Below are positions 44,513 to 52,739 of a stretch of DNA of 64,000 nucleotides, in pieces (the stretch's first letter is position 1; every line of letters begins with the position of its first letter). The stretch covers positions 1 to 64,000 of the forward strand of contig CAKZNB010000020.1 in assembly GCA_937129365.1 (NCBI GenBank). Direction: 5' to 3'. The notes below the pieces were generated by a model that worked only from the letters and a program-made list of their open reading frames with translations, did no database searches and had not been told where the DNA came from. The stretch comes from an uncultured Flavobacteriales bacterium. GTDB taxonomy: Bacteria; Bacteroidota; Bacteroidia; Flavobacteriales_D; CAJJDF01. The position numbers were made by a program, and so were the translations under genes.

Positions 44513-45232
44513 ATGGACATTTTTAAAGACAATAACCTATATCCTAAATATAATAATTCAGTAATTAAGCACTATGCTAATTGCTTTAATACTGTTTATG
44601 TTGGATTAAATCCTTTTTATAAAGTGAACAATTATTCTCTAAAAGGAAGTATTCCTGAAGATGAAATAATTTTAGAAAATGGACATATAATTTATTGGAA
44701 AGAAATTATAAAAAACACTAGTTTAAAGGACTTTAGAGATGTAAATAAAGCACTTATTACATCAATAGGTGGTCTAAAAAAGAATGATGAAAGACAAGAT
44801 TTACTTAAAATTTTAAATGAGTACACTATAAAAAATGATATTTGGGATCCTTCAGAAGGAATGTTCGAAATCTTTACAAAGAAAAATATTTTTGATGTAT
44901 TAAATTTTAATAAAATAACCTATGTAACTATAAAAGATGAACATTATGAAAACCAAAAAGAATTAAATCTTGCTGAAACTAGTTTTAAGGAATTTGCAAA
45001 TTCAATTGATACAAATGATTTCTTCATTTACTCAAAAAACAGAGAGATACTTTTTAGCATAGATTGGGATTACTTTTTCTTTTTTATTGCATTCGATTAC
45101 AATAATATTGATAAATTAAATATAGAAACCAATTTTGAAGGATTTTATGCTAATGAAACTACTACCCATTCATGGGCATGGGATAAAGAAATAAAAGCGA
45201 AAAAAATAAACTTCTGGAAAAGATTTTTTTAA
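44513..45232 (+). CDS. Hypothetical protein, possibly DUF2711-like
   Basis: A 239-aa soluble acidic protein rich in Asn, Lys and aromatic residues. The C-terminal portion (SIDWDYFFFFI, then FEGFYANETTTHSW) recalls the DUF2711 family and some bacterial immunity-type proteins, but I cannot verify this. There is no signal peptide or transmembrane helix. Its base composition is more AT-rich than the oxidoreductase before it, compatible with acquired DNA. It is convergent with the methyltransferase gene. Confidence 0.65.
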   Translation: MDIFKDNNLYPKYNNSVIKHYANCFNTVYVGLNPFYKVNNYSLKGSIPEDEIILENGHIIYWKEIIKNTSLKDFRDVNKALITSIGGLKKNDERQDLLKILNEYTIKNDIWDPSEGMFEIFTKKNIFDVLNFNKITYVTIKDEHYENQKELNLAETSFKEFANSIDTNDFFIYSKNREILFSIDWDYFFFFIAFDYNNIDKLNIETNFEGFYANETTTHSWAWDKEIKAKKINFWKRFF

Positions 45233-45239
45233 ATGAAAT

Positions 45240-45785
45240 TTACAAAGAACACTTATAAACAAATGCCGGAGGCATATTAATCAATGAAAAAGCTAATTTA
45301 ACCGTATTAAATTTCTCTTTCAACAGCTTATGTGCATTCAATGAATATTGAAATTGAATATACTGCCCTTTCTCGCTTAAATGGTCTACAGCTCCTTTCA
45401 AGATGTTTTCTTTTAGCTCTTTTGGAAAAACCGTTAGTGGCAACGAAGAAATAATATAATCTGCCTTTTCTTGATTTTCAATAGCCAGGTATTCCCCTAT
45501 TTTTTCGGCACTTTCATTAAGAATTACTGCTCGATCATCCTTGATTTCTTCTTTCAATTTCTGATAAAAACTTGGATTCGTTTCAAAAATAATCATGCAA
45601 GCATCAGGGTTCATTCTTTTCAAAATCTCCTTGGTAAAAACTCCTGTACCAGGACCAAATTCCACTATACATTTAACCTCAGAAAAATCAATTCCACCGT
45701 ACATTTTTTTTCCCAAAAACTTGCTACTTGGTGCTACAGCTCCAATCTCTGATTTGTTTTTAAAAAATTCGGATAAAAATGACAT
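45240..45785 (-). CDS. Class I SAM-dependent methyltransferase (phospholipid N-methyltransferase-like)
   Basis: A 181-aa methyltransferase. Motif I is EFGPGTG (42-48), preceded by SEIGAVAPSSKFLGKKM, a phrase typical of bacterial phospholipid N-methyltransferase-like proteins and of rRNA-dimethylase relatives. The acidic end of the second strand (FETN) and ISSLPL motif IV are visible. The likely substrate is a membrane lipid headgroup, but this is inferred from similarity. It stands alone. Confidence 0.85.
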   Translation of the reverse strand: MSFLSEFFKNKSEIGAVAPSSKFLGKKMYGGIDFSEVKCIVEFGPGTGVFTKEILKRMNPDACMIIFETNPSFYQKLKEEIKDDRAVILNESAEKIGEYLAIENQEKADYIISSLPLTVFPKELKENILKGAVDHLSEKGQYIQFQYSLNAHKLLKEKFNTVKLAFSLINMPPAFVYKCSL

Positions 45786-45912
45786 ATAATTGTTCGCTTT
45801 GATGTGTATGACCTAAATCATAGATTTTAGAATCTATTCGGATTAAATTTGTTATCAAAATTACACAAGTTGTATACATTTCATAATAAAAGACAAATAA
45901 AATAGATTGATT

Positions 45913-46035
45913 TTGAAAATTGAAAAGAAAAATTTGAAAAAACTAGGATGGGCAACCATTATCTTTTTTATAGTAAAAGGAACTATTACCTCTTCAATTA
46001 TTTTATATAGTTTATATTGGGGGCTCAAGCAGTAG
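45913..46035 (+). CDS. Small membrane ORF immediately upstream of ssrA (about 40 aa)
   Basis: A 40-codon frame from TTG 45913 to TAG 46033-46035, basic at the start (KIEKKNLKKLG) followed by one hydrophobic helix (WATIIFFIVKGTITSSIILYS). TTG at 45907 is an alternative start. There is no ATG. Positive-inside charge and a single helix are what real membrane micro-proteins look like, and I recall similar KGTIS-containing small proteins in Flavobacteria, but this is memory only. The stop is 17 bases before the tmRNA -7 box. Confidence 0.5.
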   Translation: MKIEKKNLKKLGWATIIFFIVKGTITSSIILYSLYWGLKQ

Positions 46036-46052
46036 TTTTAATAATCATTTAT

Positions 46053-46060
46053 TACATTTG
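46053..46060 (+). promoter_or_regulatory. -7 promoter element for ssrA
   Basis: TACATTTG matches TAnnTTTG and ends 12 bases before the mature tmRNA 5' end, leaving a short 5' leader for RNase P to remove. Confidence 0.6.
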
Positions 46061-46072
46061 TAGAAGTTCTTT

Positions 46073-46474
46073 GGGGTCGACTGGATTTGACAGCGAGATG
46101 AATCAGTCCTGTAAGCATGTGGAGTATTGTATGTTAGCTCCTTAAATCAAAATGTATATTTCCTATAATTGGAAACAACAACTACGCGTTAGCTGCATAG
46201 TAAGACCGAGTCTTATCATCTTAATCGCTTCACAATAGTGGACCGACTAACTGCCCAGTAATGAATTCCCGTTTAACTGTTCATTGCAATTGGGTATCAA
46301 GTTTGTTAAACTAGTGCACCTAGAGTCTTGATGGATGTGCGAAACTAAAAAGAATAAGTTTGTAGTGGATTGCTCATGGTCAGCTACTTATCGAAAATTA
46401 ATTGTGAGATAAACATGTAGAAGGCACGACTATTCCTTGTTTGGACGGGAGTTCGAATCTCCCCGACTCCACCA
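46073..46474 (+). ncRNA. ssrA: Transfer-messenger RNA (tmRNA)
   Basis: The 5' end GGGGTCGACTGG and the 3' end GGGAGTTCGAATCTCCCCGACTCCACCA make a tRNA-like half: GGGGTCG pairs with CGACTCC (one G-U), a T arm with GTTCGAATC is present, and CCA is encoded. The tag reading frame, GGA at 46171 to TAG at 46198-46200, encodes GNNNYALAA, the YALAA ending being the conserved proteolysis signal. A TAA follows the TAG at once. tmRNA rescues stalled ribosomes with SmpB and marks the products for ClpXP-type proteases. Length 402 bases. Its terminator follows. Confidence 0.97.
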
Positions 46475-46480
46475 TTTTTT

Positions 46481-46518
46481 AACCAGCATTTTCAAAAAGA
46501 GATGCTGGTTTTTTTTTA
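46481..46518 (+). terminator. Rho-independent terminator of ssrA
   Basis: AACCAGCAT, 12-base loop, ATGCTGGTT, then nine further T bases: a 9-bp perfect stem beginning 6 bases after the encoded CCA. Confidence 0.85.
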
Positions 46519-46543
46519 TTCAAATTGAAATATTATTTTTTTT

Positions 46544-47758
46544 ATGAAATCAAATACAACAAAACTACTTATCATTATTTGCAGCATTACTCTGTTTAGT
46601 TGCTCTGAAACTACAAGCAATCCCATTAATGAAAACTTTATTAATGCGAGCAAAGAAATAAAAACCGAAAGTGATGAAAACAATAAAAAAGTAGAAGAGC
46701 TTGGTGAATTAATAAGCAGTGCTATAAATGACGGAAGTGCAGAAGGTTATTTATCCAAATTTGATTTAGATTATTTTGGAAATAAGCTATCTAATTCAAT
46801 GGGTCTATCAGGTAGAAAAAGAGTAGACTTTGATAAGGGGTTAAAAAAAGGAATATCTAATTTTCCCAGAGAAATAATAACGCAAGTAAATAATGGTTCA
46901 CTATATGATTTTGTTAATTATAGATACGATACTGCTAAGAACGCTTACTTCATGTTATTCAGACTTTTTTCTGATGAAAATGGAGTAAATTACCATGATT
47001 ACCGAGTATCAATGAATGGAGATGAAATGATGTTTAACGACATGTACATTTATCTTACAGGAGAAAACATTAGTCAAACAATGCAAAGACTGATGTTGGC
47101 AGGAATGCCTTCAAATAAGTTGTTGGCGATATTAAATCCTGAGAAAAAACAAGATTTTAACAAAGTAATTAAGGCTAGCCGTCTGCTAAGATCCGGTCAA
47201 TATAGAGATGCTTACAACACCTATAGCTCAATGACTAGCGATATGAAAGACGAAAAATTTGTGCTAATAATGAAAGGACAAGTAGCTCGAATGTATGACG
47301 ATGATTTGTACCAAAAATCTATGAAAGAGCTCATGGCAAAACATCCTAATGACAATACATTATCCTTCAATTATATTGATTACTATTTATTAAAAGAAGA
47401 TTATCAAAAATCATTAGAGGCTGTAAATAACTTAAAATCAGAAACAAAAGATGATTTTTTAGAGTATTTAATTGGTAATATTAATTATACAAAGGGTGAT
47501 TTATTATCTGCTAAGAAAAATTACAGATATATGATAGAAAATTATTCAGATTTCCATACTCCCTATTTTGTATATATGGCTTGTTTGGCAGAGAATAATG
47601 AGTACAAAGAAATAGTAGAGGTATTAAATAAATTACAATCTCTTGATTATCAAAAATATGAATTATCTGATTATTTAGAATCTACAGAATATGGAGTAGA
47701 AAATGAATTTGAGAAGTTTATAAAATCAACAACTTACAAGAGATGGAAGAAAAAGTAA
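46544..47758 (+). CDS. TPR-type lipoprotein of unknown function
   Basis: A 404-aa product with lipoprotein signal ICSITLFSC (Cys20), a beta-rich middle that reads like a Bacteroidota exported domain (about 90-175), and then helix pairs at about 200-370 in the pattern of tetratricopeptide repeats (RLLRSGQYRDAYNTY, YIDYYLLKEDYQKSLEAV, LIGNINYTKGDLLSAKKNY). TPR units mediate protein-protein contacts, so an envelope scaffold or assembly role is plausible. It stands alone after the ssrA terminator. Confidence 0.8.
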   Translation: MKSNTTKLLIIICSITLFSCSETTSNPINENFINASKEIKTESDENNKKVEELGELISSAINDGSAEGYLSKFDLDYFGNKLSNSMGLSGRKRVDFDKGLKKGISNFPREIITQVNNGSLYDFVNYRYDTAKNAYFMLFRLFSDENGVNYHDYRVSMNGDEMMFNDMYIYLTGENISQTMQRLMLAGMPSNKLLAILNPEKKQDFNKVIKASRLLRSGQYRDAYNTYSSMTSDMKDEKFVLIMKGQVARMYDDDLYQKSMKELMAKHPNDNTLSFNYIDYYLLKEDYQKSLEAVNNLKSETKDDFLEYLIGNINYTKGDLLSAKKNYRYMIENYSDFHTPYFVYMACLAENNEYKEIVEVLNKLQSLDYQKYELSDYLESTEYGVENEFEKFIKSTTYKRWKKK

Positions 47759-47832
47759 ATTAACTCTCATTATTTGTAAGATTTTCTATTCTTAATAGTT
47801 GAACTATTAACGAATCATTCTTACATTTAATT

Positions 47833-49059
47833 ATGAGCATTCAAAAAGTAACTTTTCCAAATTTTAACGGGCAAACACTCTCAGCGAGACTTGAACTTCC
47901 TGATAATCAAGAGCCTCATAATTTTGCTATTTTTGCCCATTGCTTTACTTGCAACAAAAACTTATCAGCAATTCGTAATATTTCAAGAGCAATGAACAAA
48001 CAAGGAATTGCAGTCTTACGATTTGATTTTACAGGACTGGGAGAGAGCGAAGGAGATTTTGTTGATACTAATTTTTCATCAAATATTGAAGATTTAGTAG
48101 CAGCCGCTGATTTTTTGACAAATCAATATCAATCACCCCCAATTTTGATAGGGCATTCTTTGGGTGGAGCAGCTGTTATTTTTGCAGCAAAAAAAATTGA
48201 TTCTATAAAAGCTGTTGCCACAATTGGTGCTCCCTCCTCTCCTGAGCATGTGCAACATTTATTTAGTTCAAATCTTGATTCTATAAAAACAGAAGGAGTT
48301 TCGGAAGTAAATATTGGAGGAAGACCCTTTAACATTAGTAATAAATTTATTGAAGATATTGAGTCAAAATCCATGGAGACTTGCATTAAATCTCTCAGAA
48401 AACCTATACTAATTATTCATTCTCCACAGGACGAAACTGTGGGAATTCAAAATGCAAAAGAATTATATCACTATGCTCATCACCCAAAAAGTTTTATCTC
48501 TATTGATGGAGCAGACCACTTGATGACAAGAACAAAAGATTCTAAATATGTAGGCGGTGTAATTGCAGGTTGGGTAGATAGATACATTGAAATGCCACAA
48601 AAAGAAAAAATCACTACACAACACCAAGTGGCTGTAAGTATTGGTAACACAGGTTTTACGAGTGAAATAAAAGTAGGTAACCATTCGCTTACCGCTGATG
48701 AACCCGAATCTGTTGGCGGGAATGATTTTGGACCCTCTCCTTATGAATATGTATCTTCGGGACTAGGAGCTTGCACAGTAATGACCCTAAGAATGTACGC
48801 GGATAGAAAAAAATGGAATCTTACTAAAGTAATTGTTCATATAAATCACAGCAAAGAATACGAAAGAGAGTTTGATGGATATAATAGTGAAGAAACTAAC
48901 TTAAATAAAGTGGATGTATTTAGAAAAGAAATAGAATTGTATGGCGATTTAGACGAAACTCAGAAAAAAAGATTAGTAGAAATAGCCGACAAATGTCCAG
49001 TTCACAAAACTCTTCATACTTTACCCATTATACAAACTGAATTAAAAATAACACAATGA
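47833..49059 (+). CDS. Fusion of alpha/beta hydrolase and OsmC-type peroxidase domain
   Basis: Residues 1 to about 255 are an alpha/beta hydrolase with nucleophile elbow GHSLGG (Ser109). Residues about 265-408 are OsmC/Ohr-like and carry both redox cysteines (LGACTVMTL and ADKCPVHKTL), which reduce organic hydroperoxides. The two-domain form is known in several phyla. Upstream, TTG (47799-47801), 20 bases and TACATTTA (47822-47829) form a promoter whose start would fall on the ATG. It heads the run that includes the ergothioneine genes, which fits an oxidative-stress theme. It overlaps the next gene by 4 bases. Confidence 0.92.
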   Translation: MSIQKVTFPNFNGQTLSARLELPDNQEPHNFAIFAHCFTCNKNLSAIRNISRAMNKQGIAVLRFDFTGLGESEGDFVDTNFSSNIEDLVAAADFLTNQYQSPPILIGHSLGGAAVIFAAKKIDSIKAVATIGAPSSPEHVQHLFSSNLDSIKTEGVSEVNIGGRPFNISNKFIEDIESKSMETCIKSLRKPILIIHSPQDETVGIQNAKELYHYAHHPKSFISIDGADHLMTRTKDSKYVGGVIAGWVDRYIEMPQKEKITTQHQVAVSIGNTGFTSEIKVGNHSLTADEPESVGGNDFGPSPYEYVSSGLGACTVMTLRMYADRKKWNLTKVIVHINHSKEYEREFDGYNSEETNLNKVDVFRKEIELYGDLDETQKKRLVEIADKCPVHKTLHTLPIIQTELKITQ

Positions 49060-49337
49060 AAAAAGCAAGATGGAACGGCACCGTAATAGCCGAAAGCGAT
49101 GAAACTATTCAAATAGAAGGAAATCATTATTTTCCTCCTTCCGCTATCAAAAAAGAATTTTTTAAACCAAGTGACTTGCATTCTAATTGTCCCTGGAAAG
49201 GGGTGGCTTCCTATTATGATTTGGAAGTAGATGGCAAAACTAATAAGGACGCTGCTTGGTATTATCCAGAAGCTTCTGAACTTGCCAAAAATATTAAAGG
49301 CTATGTAGCATTTTGGAAAGGAGTAACTGTTCAATAA
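49056..49337 (+). CDS. DUF427 domain protein
   Basis: A 93-aa protein of exact DUF427 length. Hallmarks are KARWNGTVIAESDETI, IEGNHYFPP and CPWKGVASYYDL, and a final AFWKGV. The family is common beside redox and stress genes but has no assigned activity. Its start overlaps the hydrolase/OsmC stop (ATGA) and its stop TAA shares its last base with the egtB ATG, so three genes are translationally coupled. Confidence 0.93.
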   Translation: MKKARWNGTVIAESDETIQIEGNHYFPPSAIKKEFFKPSDLHSNCPWKGVASYYDLEVDGKTNKDAAWYYPEASELAKNIKGYVAFWKGVTVQ

Positions 49338-50488
49338 TGGAAAAATTAGTTAATTTATTTACAATTACTAGAGAAAGAACTGAAAAAATTTGTTATCCTT
49401 TAAAAACGGAAGATTATGTTCCTCAGCCTGCAGTATTTGCGAGTCCTCCAAAATGGCACTTGGCACATACTACATGGTTTTTTGAGGAAATGATTTTGAA
49501 AAAATTTGATTCTTCTTATCAAGAATATCATCCTCGTTTTGGGTTCTTATTCAATAGTTATTATAATTCTGTTGGAGAACGGACAGACCGAGGTGATAGA
49601 GGAATTATTACCCGACCAAGTGTTGAAGAAGTATACCAATACAGATCTTATGTGACTAAAAAAATGAGTGAGTTATTAAAGAAAAAAGATAATTCTGAAA
49701 TCTTTAAGTTAACAGAGCTTGGTATCAATCATGAGCAACAACATCAGGAACTACTAATCACCGATTTGAAGTATTTATTGGCTCAAAATCCGATTAGTCC
49801 CATTTATAAAGAAAATGGAAGCTTGGTTAATTCACTGAATATTGATGATGGTTCTATTAAAATTCCGGAAGGAATTTATGAAATTGGTTATAAAGGTGAT
49901 GGTTTTCATTTTGATAATGAGAAAGGCAGACATAAAGTGTTTTTACATGAATTTGAAATTTCCAACTCATTAGTTACCAATGGAGAATATATTGAATTTA
50001 TTGAAGCAGGTGGCTATACAAATTTTAAATATTGGCTGGACGAAGGCTGGAGTTGGGTAAACACAAACAAAATTCAACATCCATTATATTGGAAAAAAGA
50101 AAATGAAAAATGGCACTATTTTACTTTAAGTGGGTTAGAAGAGATTAATCCACAAGCTATTTTAAGTCATATTTCGTATTATGAAGCAAACGCTTTTGCT
50201 AATTGGAAAAAAATGCGATTACCTACCGAATTTGAATGGGAAGTTGCCAACAAGCAATTAAACTGGGGTGAAAGGTGGGAATGGACGATTTCGGCTTACC
50301 TTCCCTACCCTAACTTTAAAACAGATGAAGGAGCTGTAGGTGAATACAATGGAAAGTTTATGGTAAATCAAATGGTACTAAGAGGAGGCTCAGTTGCAAC
50401 TGCTGAAGGGCATTCTAGACCAACATATCGAAACTTTTTTCATCCTCATTATCAATGGCAATTTACTGGGATAAGACTTGTGAAATAA
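49337..50488 (+). CDS. egtB: EgtB-type sulfoxide synthase (ergothioneine biosynthesis)
   Basis: EgtB is an iron enzyme that uses O2 to join a thiol (gamma-glutamylcysteine or cysteine) to hercynine. From ATG 49337 the protein is 383 aa. The N-terminal DinB-like domain has HLAHTTWFFE and NHEQQHQE, supplying the three histidines of the iron site, and the C-terminal FGE-sulfatase domain has RLPTEFEWEVA and LRGGSVAT. An in-frame TTG at 49313 is rejected because it lies inside DUF427. EgtD is encoded at 55263; no gamma-glutamyl ligase (EgtA), amidase (EgtC) or lyase (EgtE) gene lies between, so the thiol donor cannot be fixed. Confidence 0.92.
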   Translation: MEKLVNLFTITRERTEKICYPLKTEDYVPQPAVFASPPKWHLAHTTWFFEEMILKKFDSSYQEYHPRFGFLFNSYYNSVGERTDRGDRGIITRPSVEEVYQYRSYVTKKMSELLKKKDNSEIFKLTELGINHEQQHQELLITDLKYLLAQNPISPIYKENGSLVNSLNIDDGSIKIPEGIYEIGYKGDGFHFDNEKGRHKVFLHEFEISNSLVTNGEYIEFIEAGGYTNFKYWLDEGWSWVNTNKIQHPLYWKKENEKWHYFTLSGLEEINPQAILSHISYYEANAFANWKKMRLPTEFEWEVANKQLNWGERWEWTISAYLPYPNFKTDEGAVGEYNGKFMVNQMVLRGGSVATAEGHSRPTYRNFFHPHYQWQFTGIRLVK

Positions 50489-50497
50489 TTATTGAAG

Positions 50498-51358
50498 ATG
50501 AAAAATGAAAATTTACCTGAATATAATTTTAGAGAAGATGCTTTAAAGCTTGGTTTTGAGATAGTTTCAATAAGTGATTTCTTTGATTCAGTTGATGAAA
50601 ATCAAAGAAGTAAACCTCATATTATTAATTTTTATGCGGTTATTTTCATTACCTCTAATTCAGGAAAGCATCATATAGATTTTAAACCCTATAGTTTCAA
50701 GGCTTCCAATCTGATATTTATTGGTAAAAATCAAGTTCATGCCTGGGATATAAAAAATAACTGCAAAGGGTTTATAATTTTTTTTACAGAACATTTCTTA
50801 TTCAGAAATCAATTGCAATTTGAAGACTTATCCTATTCTTATCCATATAATTCCAATTTATACCATCCAATCTTAGAAACTAATAATGAAGAATCCTATT
50901 CTTTACTTTTCTCACTTTTGGACAACGAATACAAGAACATTTCAACTTCAAAAGAAGAAATATTACAGTGTTTAGTAAGATCCTTAATATTAAAGATCCA
51001 ACCGGATGAAGAAAACTTGGATGAAGATTTTAATACAAAACAGTTGTTTATTGAATTTCAAAAACTATTGGATCAAAATATTTCTCACACAAGAAATGCG
51101 AAAGATTACTGCCAGATGCTAAATCTATCCTATTATCACCTTAATTCTATTTGTAAAACATATACCAAAAAAAGTGTAAAAGCATTTATTGATGATATTA
51201 TAATAATAAATGCAAAACGTTTACTTTCTGACCCTACAAATAACACGAGTGAAGTCTCTTATGGGTTGGGTTTTGAAGAACCTTCCAATTTTACCAAGTT
51301 TTTTAAATCAAGAACAGGAGAAACTCCAAAGTTGTTTAAAGGAAATATTTCAAAATAG
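50498..51358 (+). CDS. AraC-family transcriptional regulator
   Basis: From ATG 50498 the product is 286 aa. The N-terminal half is a cupin-like sensor (ISDFFDSVDENQRSKPHIINFY, then SFKASNLIFIGKNQVHAW). The C-terminal 100 residues are the double helix-turn-helix with NAKRLLSDP and GLGFEEPSNFTKFFKSRTGETP, the AraC signature. A TTG two codons upstream is less likely. It follows egtB by 9 bases and probably controls the neighbouring genes; a 12-13 bp direct repeat 45 bases downstream of its stop is a candidate operator. Confidence 0.92.
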   Translation: MKNENLPEYNFREDALKLGFEIVSISDFFDSVDENQRSKPHIINFYAVIFITSNSGKHHIDFKPYSFKASNLIFIGKNQVHAWDIKNNCKGFIIFFTEHFLFRNQLQFEDLSYSYPYNSNLYHPILETNNEESYSLLFSLLDNEYKNISTSKEEILQCLVRSLILKIQPDEENLDEDFNTKQLFIEFQKLLDQNISHTRNAKDYCQMLNLSYYHLNSICKTYTKKSVKAFIDDIIIINAKRLLSDPTNNTSEVSYGLGFEEPSNFTKFFKSRTGETPKLFKGNISK

Positions 51359-51403
51359 ATTTTTTTTAACACATTAACCATTTTTAAAAGTAATTTATTA
51401 TAA

Positions 51404-51442
51404 TTCACCTTTTGTAGAATTTCATTCTTATTCACCTTTGTA
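51404..51442 (+). promoter_or_regulatory. Direct repeat overlapping a probable promoter, candidate AraC operator
   Basis: TTCACCTTTTGTA (51404-51416) and TTCACCTTTGTA (51431-51442) are repeated 27 bases apart, close to 2.5 helical turns. The second copy holds CACCTTTG, a 6 of 8 match to the -7 element, and the first holds TTG at 51412-51414, 18 bases before it. Half-sites in tandem over a weak promoter are what AraC-type activators bind. Confidence 0.45.
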
Positions 51443-51469
51443 ATACAAAAATCAAACAAAAAAACAAAG

Positions 51470-52354
51470 ATGAAAAAAATGAAATTTATTATGCTAAGTG
51501 GAATGAGTTTATCGCTTTTAATTGCATGCTCTACAAATCCAGAAACAAACACAAAAATTGACTCAACTCCAAAAGAAGTGGTTGAAGTAAAAAAATCAAA
51601 CCAAGAAAAGGCGGTAGCCTTGTTAACAAGTATACAAACCGGTGAAAAAGCTCCTGTTGGGTATATTAATCCAAATAAGTACATACAACATAACTTAGGT
51701 ATAGCAGATGGATTGGCAGGATTTGGAGCAGTTTTACAAAATGCTCCTGAGAGTGGTTTTAAAGTTAATGTTATAAGGTCTTATAGTGATGGTGATTATG
51801 TCTTTACCCAAACAGATTATGATTTTTATGGTCCAAAAATCGGATTTGATGTATTTCGTTTTGAAAACGGATTAATAGTTGAACATTGGGATAATTTAAC
51901 TGCTAAATCAGATAAACCAAACCCTGGAGGTCATACCCAAATTGATGGAGTAACTGAAGTTACTAATCTTGATAAGACTGCTGAAAACAAAGCTTTAATT
52001 CAAAATTTTGTAAATACAATACTTATAGGTCAAAAATACGATCAATCAGCAAGATTCTTTGACGGAGACAACTATATCCAACACAATACACAAGTTCCAG
52101 ATGGGGTTTCTGGTTTTGGTGCTGCAGTAAAAGCAATGGCAGAACAAGGGATATTTATGGTTTATGAAAAAACTCACAAAATACTTGGTCAAGGAAATTT
52201 TGTATTAACAATGAGCGAAGGAACATTTGGTGGTAAACCAACTGCTTTTTATGACCTTTTTAGAGTAGAAAATGGTAAAGTAGCTGAACACTGGGATGTA
52301 ATCGCAACAATTCCAGCAAAAGAAGATTGGAAAAACGAAAACGGAAAATTTTAA
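51470..52354 (+). CDS. Lipoprotein with two SnoaL-like (NTF2-fold) domains
   Basis: A 294-aa exported protein (signal SLLIACS, Cys20) with two copies of one domain, each with a strand NKYIQHN or DNYIQHN, a GxxGFGA loop and an ending EHWD (about 55-145 and 185-285). SnoaL-like proteins are small NTF2-fold barrels that bind or convert small ligands; tandem copies make one chain equal to a dimer. The linker GHTQIDGV then DKTAENKALI is shared with the cytosolic paralogue at 54487. It is preceded by the direct repeat at 51404 and followed by a hairpin. Confidence 0.88.
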   Translation: MKKMKFIMLSGMSLSLLIACSTNPETNTKIDSTPKEVVEVKKSNQEKAVALLTSIQTGEKAPVGYINPNKYIQHNLGIADGLAGFGAVLQNAPESGFKVNVIRSYSDGDYVFTQTDYDFYGPKIGFDVFRFENGLIVEHWDNLTAKSDKPNPGGHTQIDGVTEVTNLDKTAENKALIQNFVNTILIGQKYDQSARFFDGDNYIQHNTQVPDGVSGFGAAVKAMAEQGIFMVYEKTHKILGQGNFVLTMSEGTFGGKPTAFYDLFRVENGKVAEHWDVIATIPAKEDWKNENGKF

Positions 52355-52369
52355 AAAATAAAAACTTAG

Positions 52370-52396
52370 TAGTCAGGTTATTTTATAGCCTGACTA
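52370..52396 (+). other. Hairpin between the SnoaL lipoprotein gene and doxX-like gene
   Basis: TAGTCAGG (52370-52377), 11-base loop, CCTGACTA (52389-52396): a perfect 8-bp stem. It lacks a T-run on the plus strand, so it may be an attenuating or stabilising structure rather than a full terminator. Confidence 0.5.
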
Positions 52397-52412
52397 TTAT
52401 AAAAAATTAAAA

Positions 52413-52739
52413 ATGGAAATATTCACATATATATTAGCTGTAGTTTTTTTATTAGCTGGTGGAGTAAAAGTATTTAGAGCAAAACCAATGGTTGATCAAT
52501 TCAAGGAATTTGGTTTGCCAGATTTTATGGTTCAAATTGTTGGTGGACTTGAAGTATTAGGAGCTATAGCTCTTGTATTTTTACCAGCACTAAAAATTTA
52601 CGCAACAATTGGATTAATAATTTTAATGATAGGGGCAGTTTATAATCATATTAAAGTAAAACATGATATGAAGACATTAGCTCCAGCTTTAATTTTAGGA
52701 ATTTCATCTTGTGTTTTACTTTTTATGTTAATAAAGTAA
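52413..52739 (+). CDS. DoxX family membrane protein
   Basis: A 108-aa, four-helix inner membrane protein. AVVFLLAGGVKVFRAK then FGLPDFMVQIVGGLEVLGAIALV is the DoxX pattern (helix, short polar link, FxLP, GxxE). Family members appear with redox and thiol enzymes, but the role is not settled. The TAA shares a base with the ATG of the NmrA-like gene. Confidence 0.87.
   Translation: MEIFTYILAVVFLLAGGVKVFRAKPMVDQFKEFGLPDFMVQIVGGLEVLGAIALVFLPALKIYATIGLIILMIGAVYNHIKVKHDMKTLAPALILGISSCVLLFMLIK

Noticed and set aside
44513-45232. Immunity protein of a contact-dependent toxin
   Set aside because: Only a faint C-terminal resemblance, and no toxin gene is adjacent.
47799-47829. Strong promoter for the OsmC/hydrolase gene
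   Set aside because: The -7 box has one mismatch and its predicted start falls on the ATG; kept only as a note in the gene entry.
49313-49336. TTG start for egtB
   Set aside because: Inside DUF427; ATG 49337 overlaps the DUF427 stop and gives the usual N-terminus.
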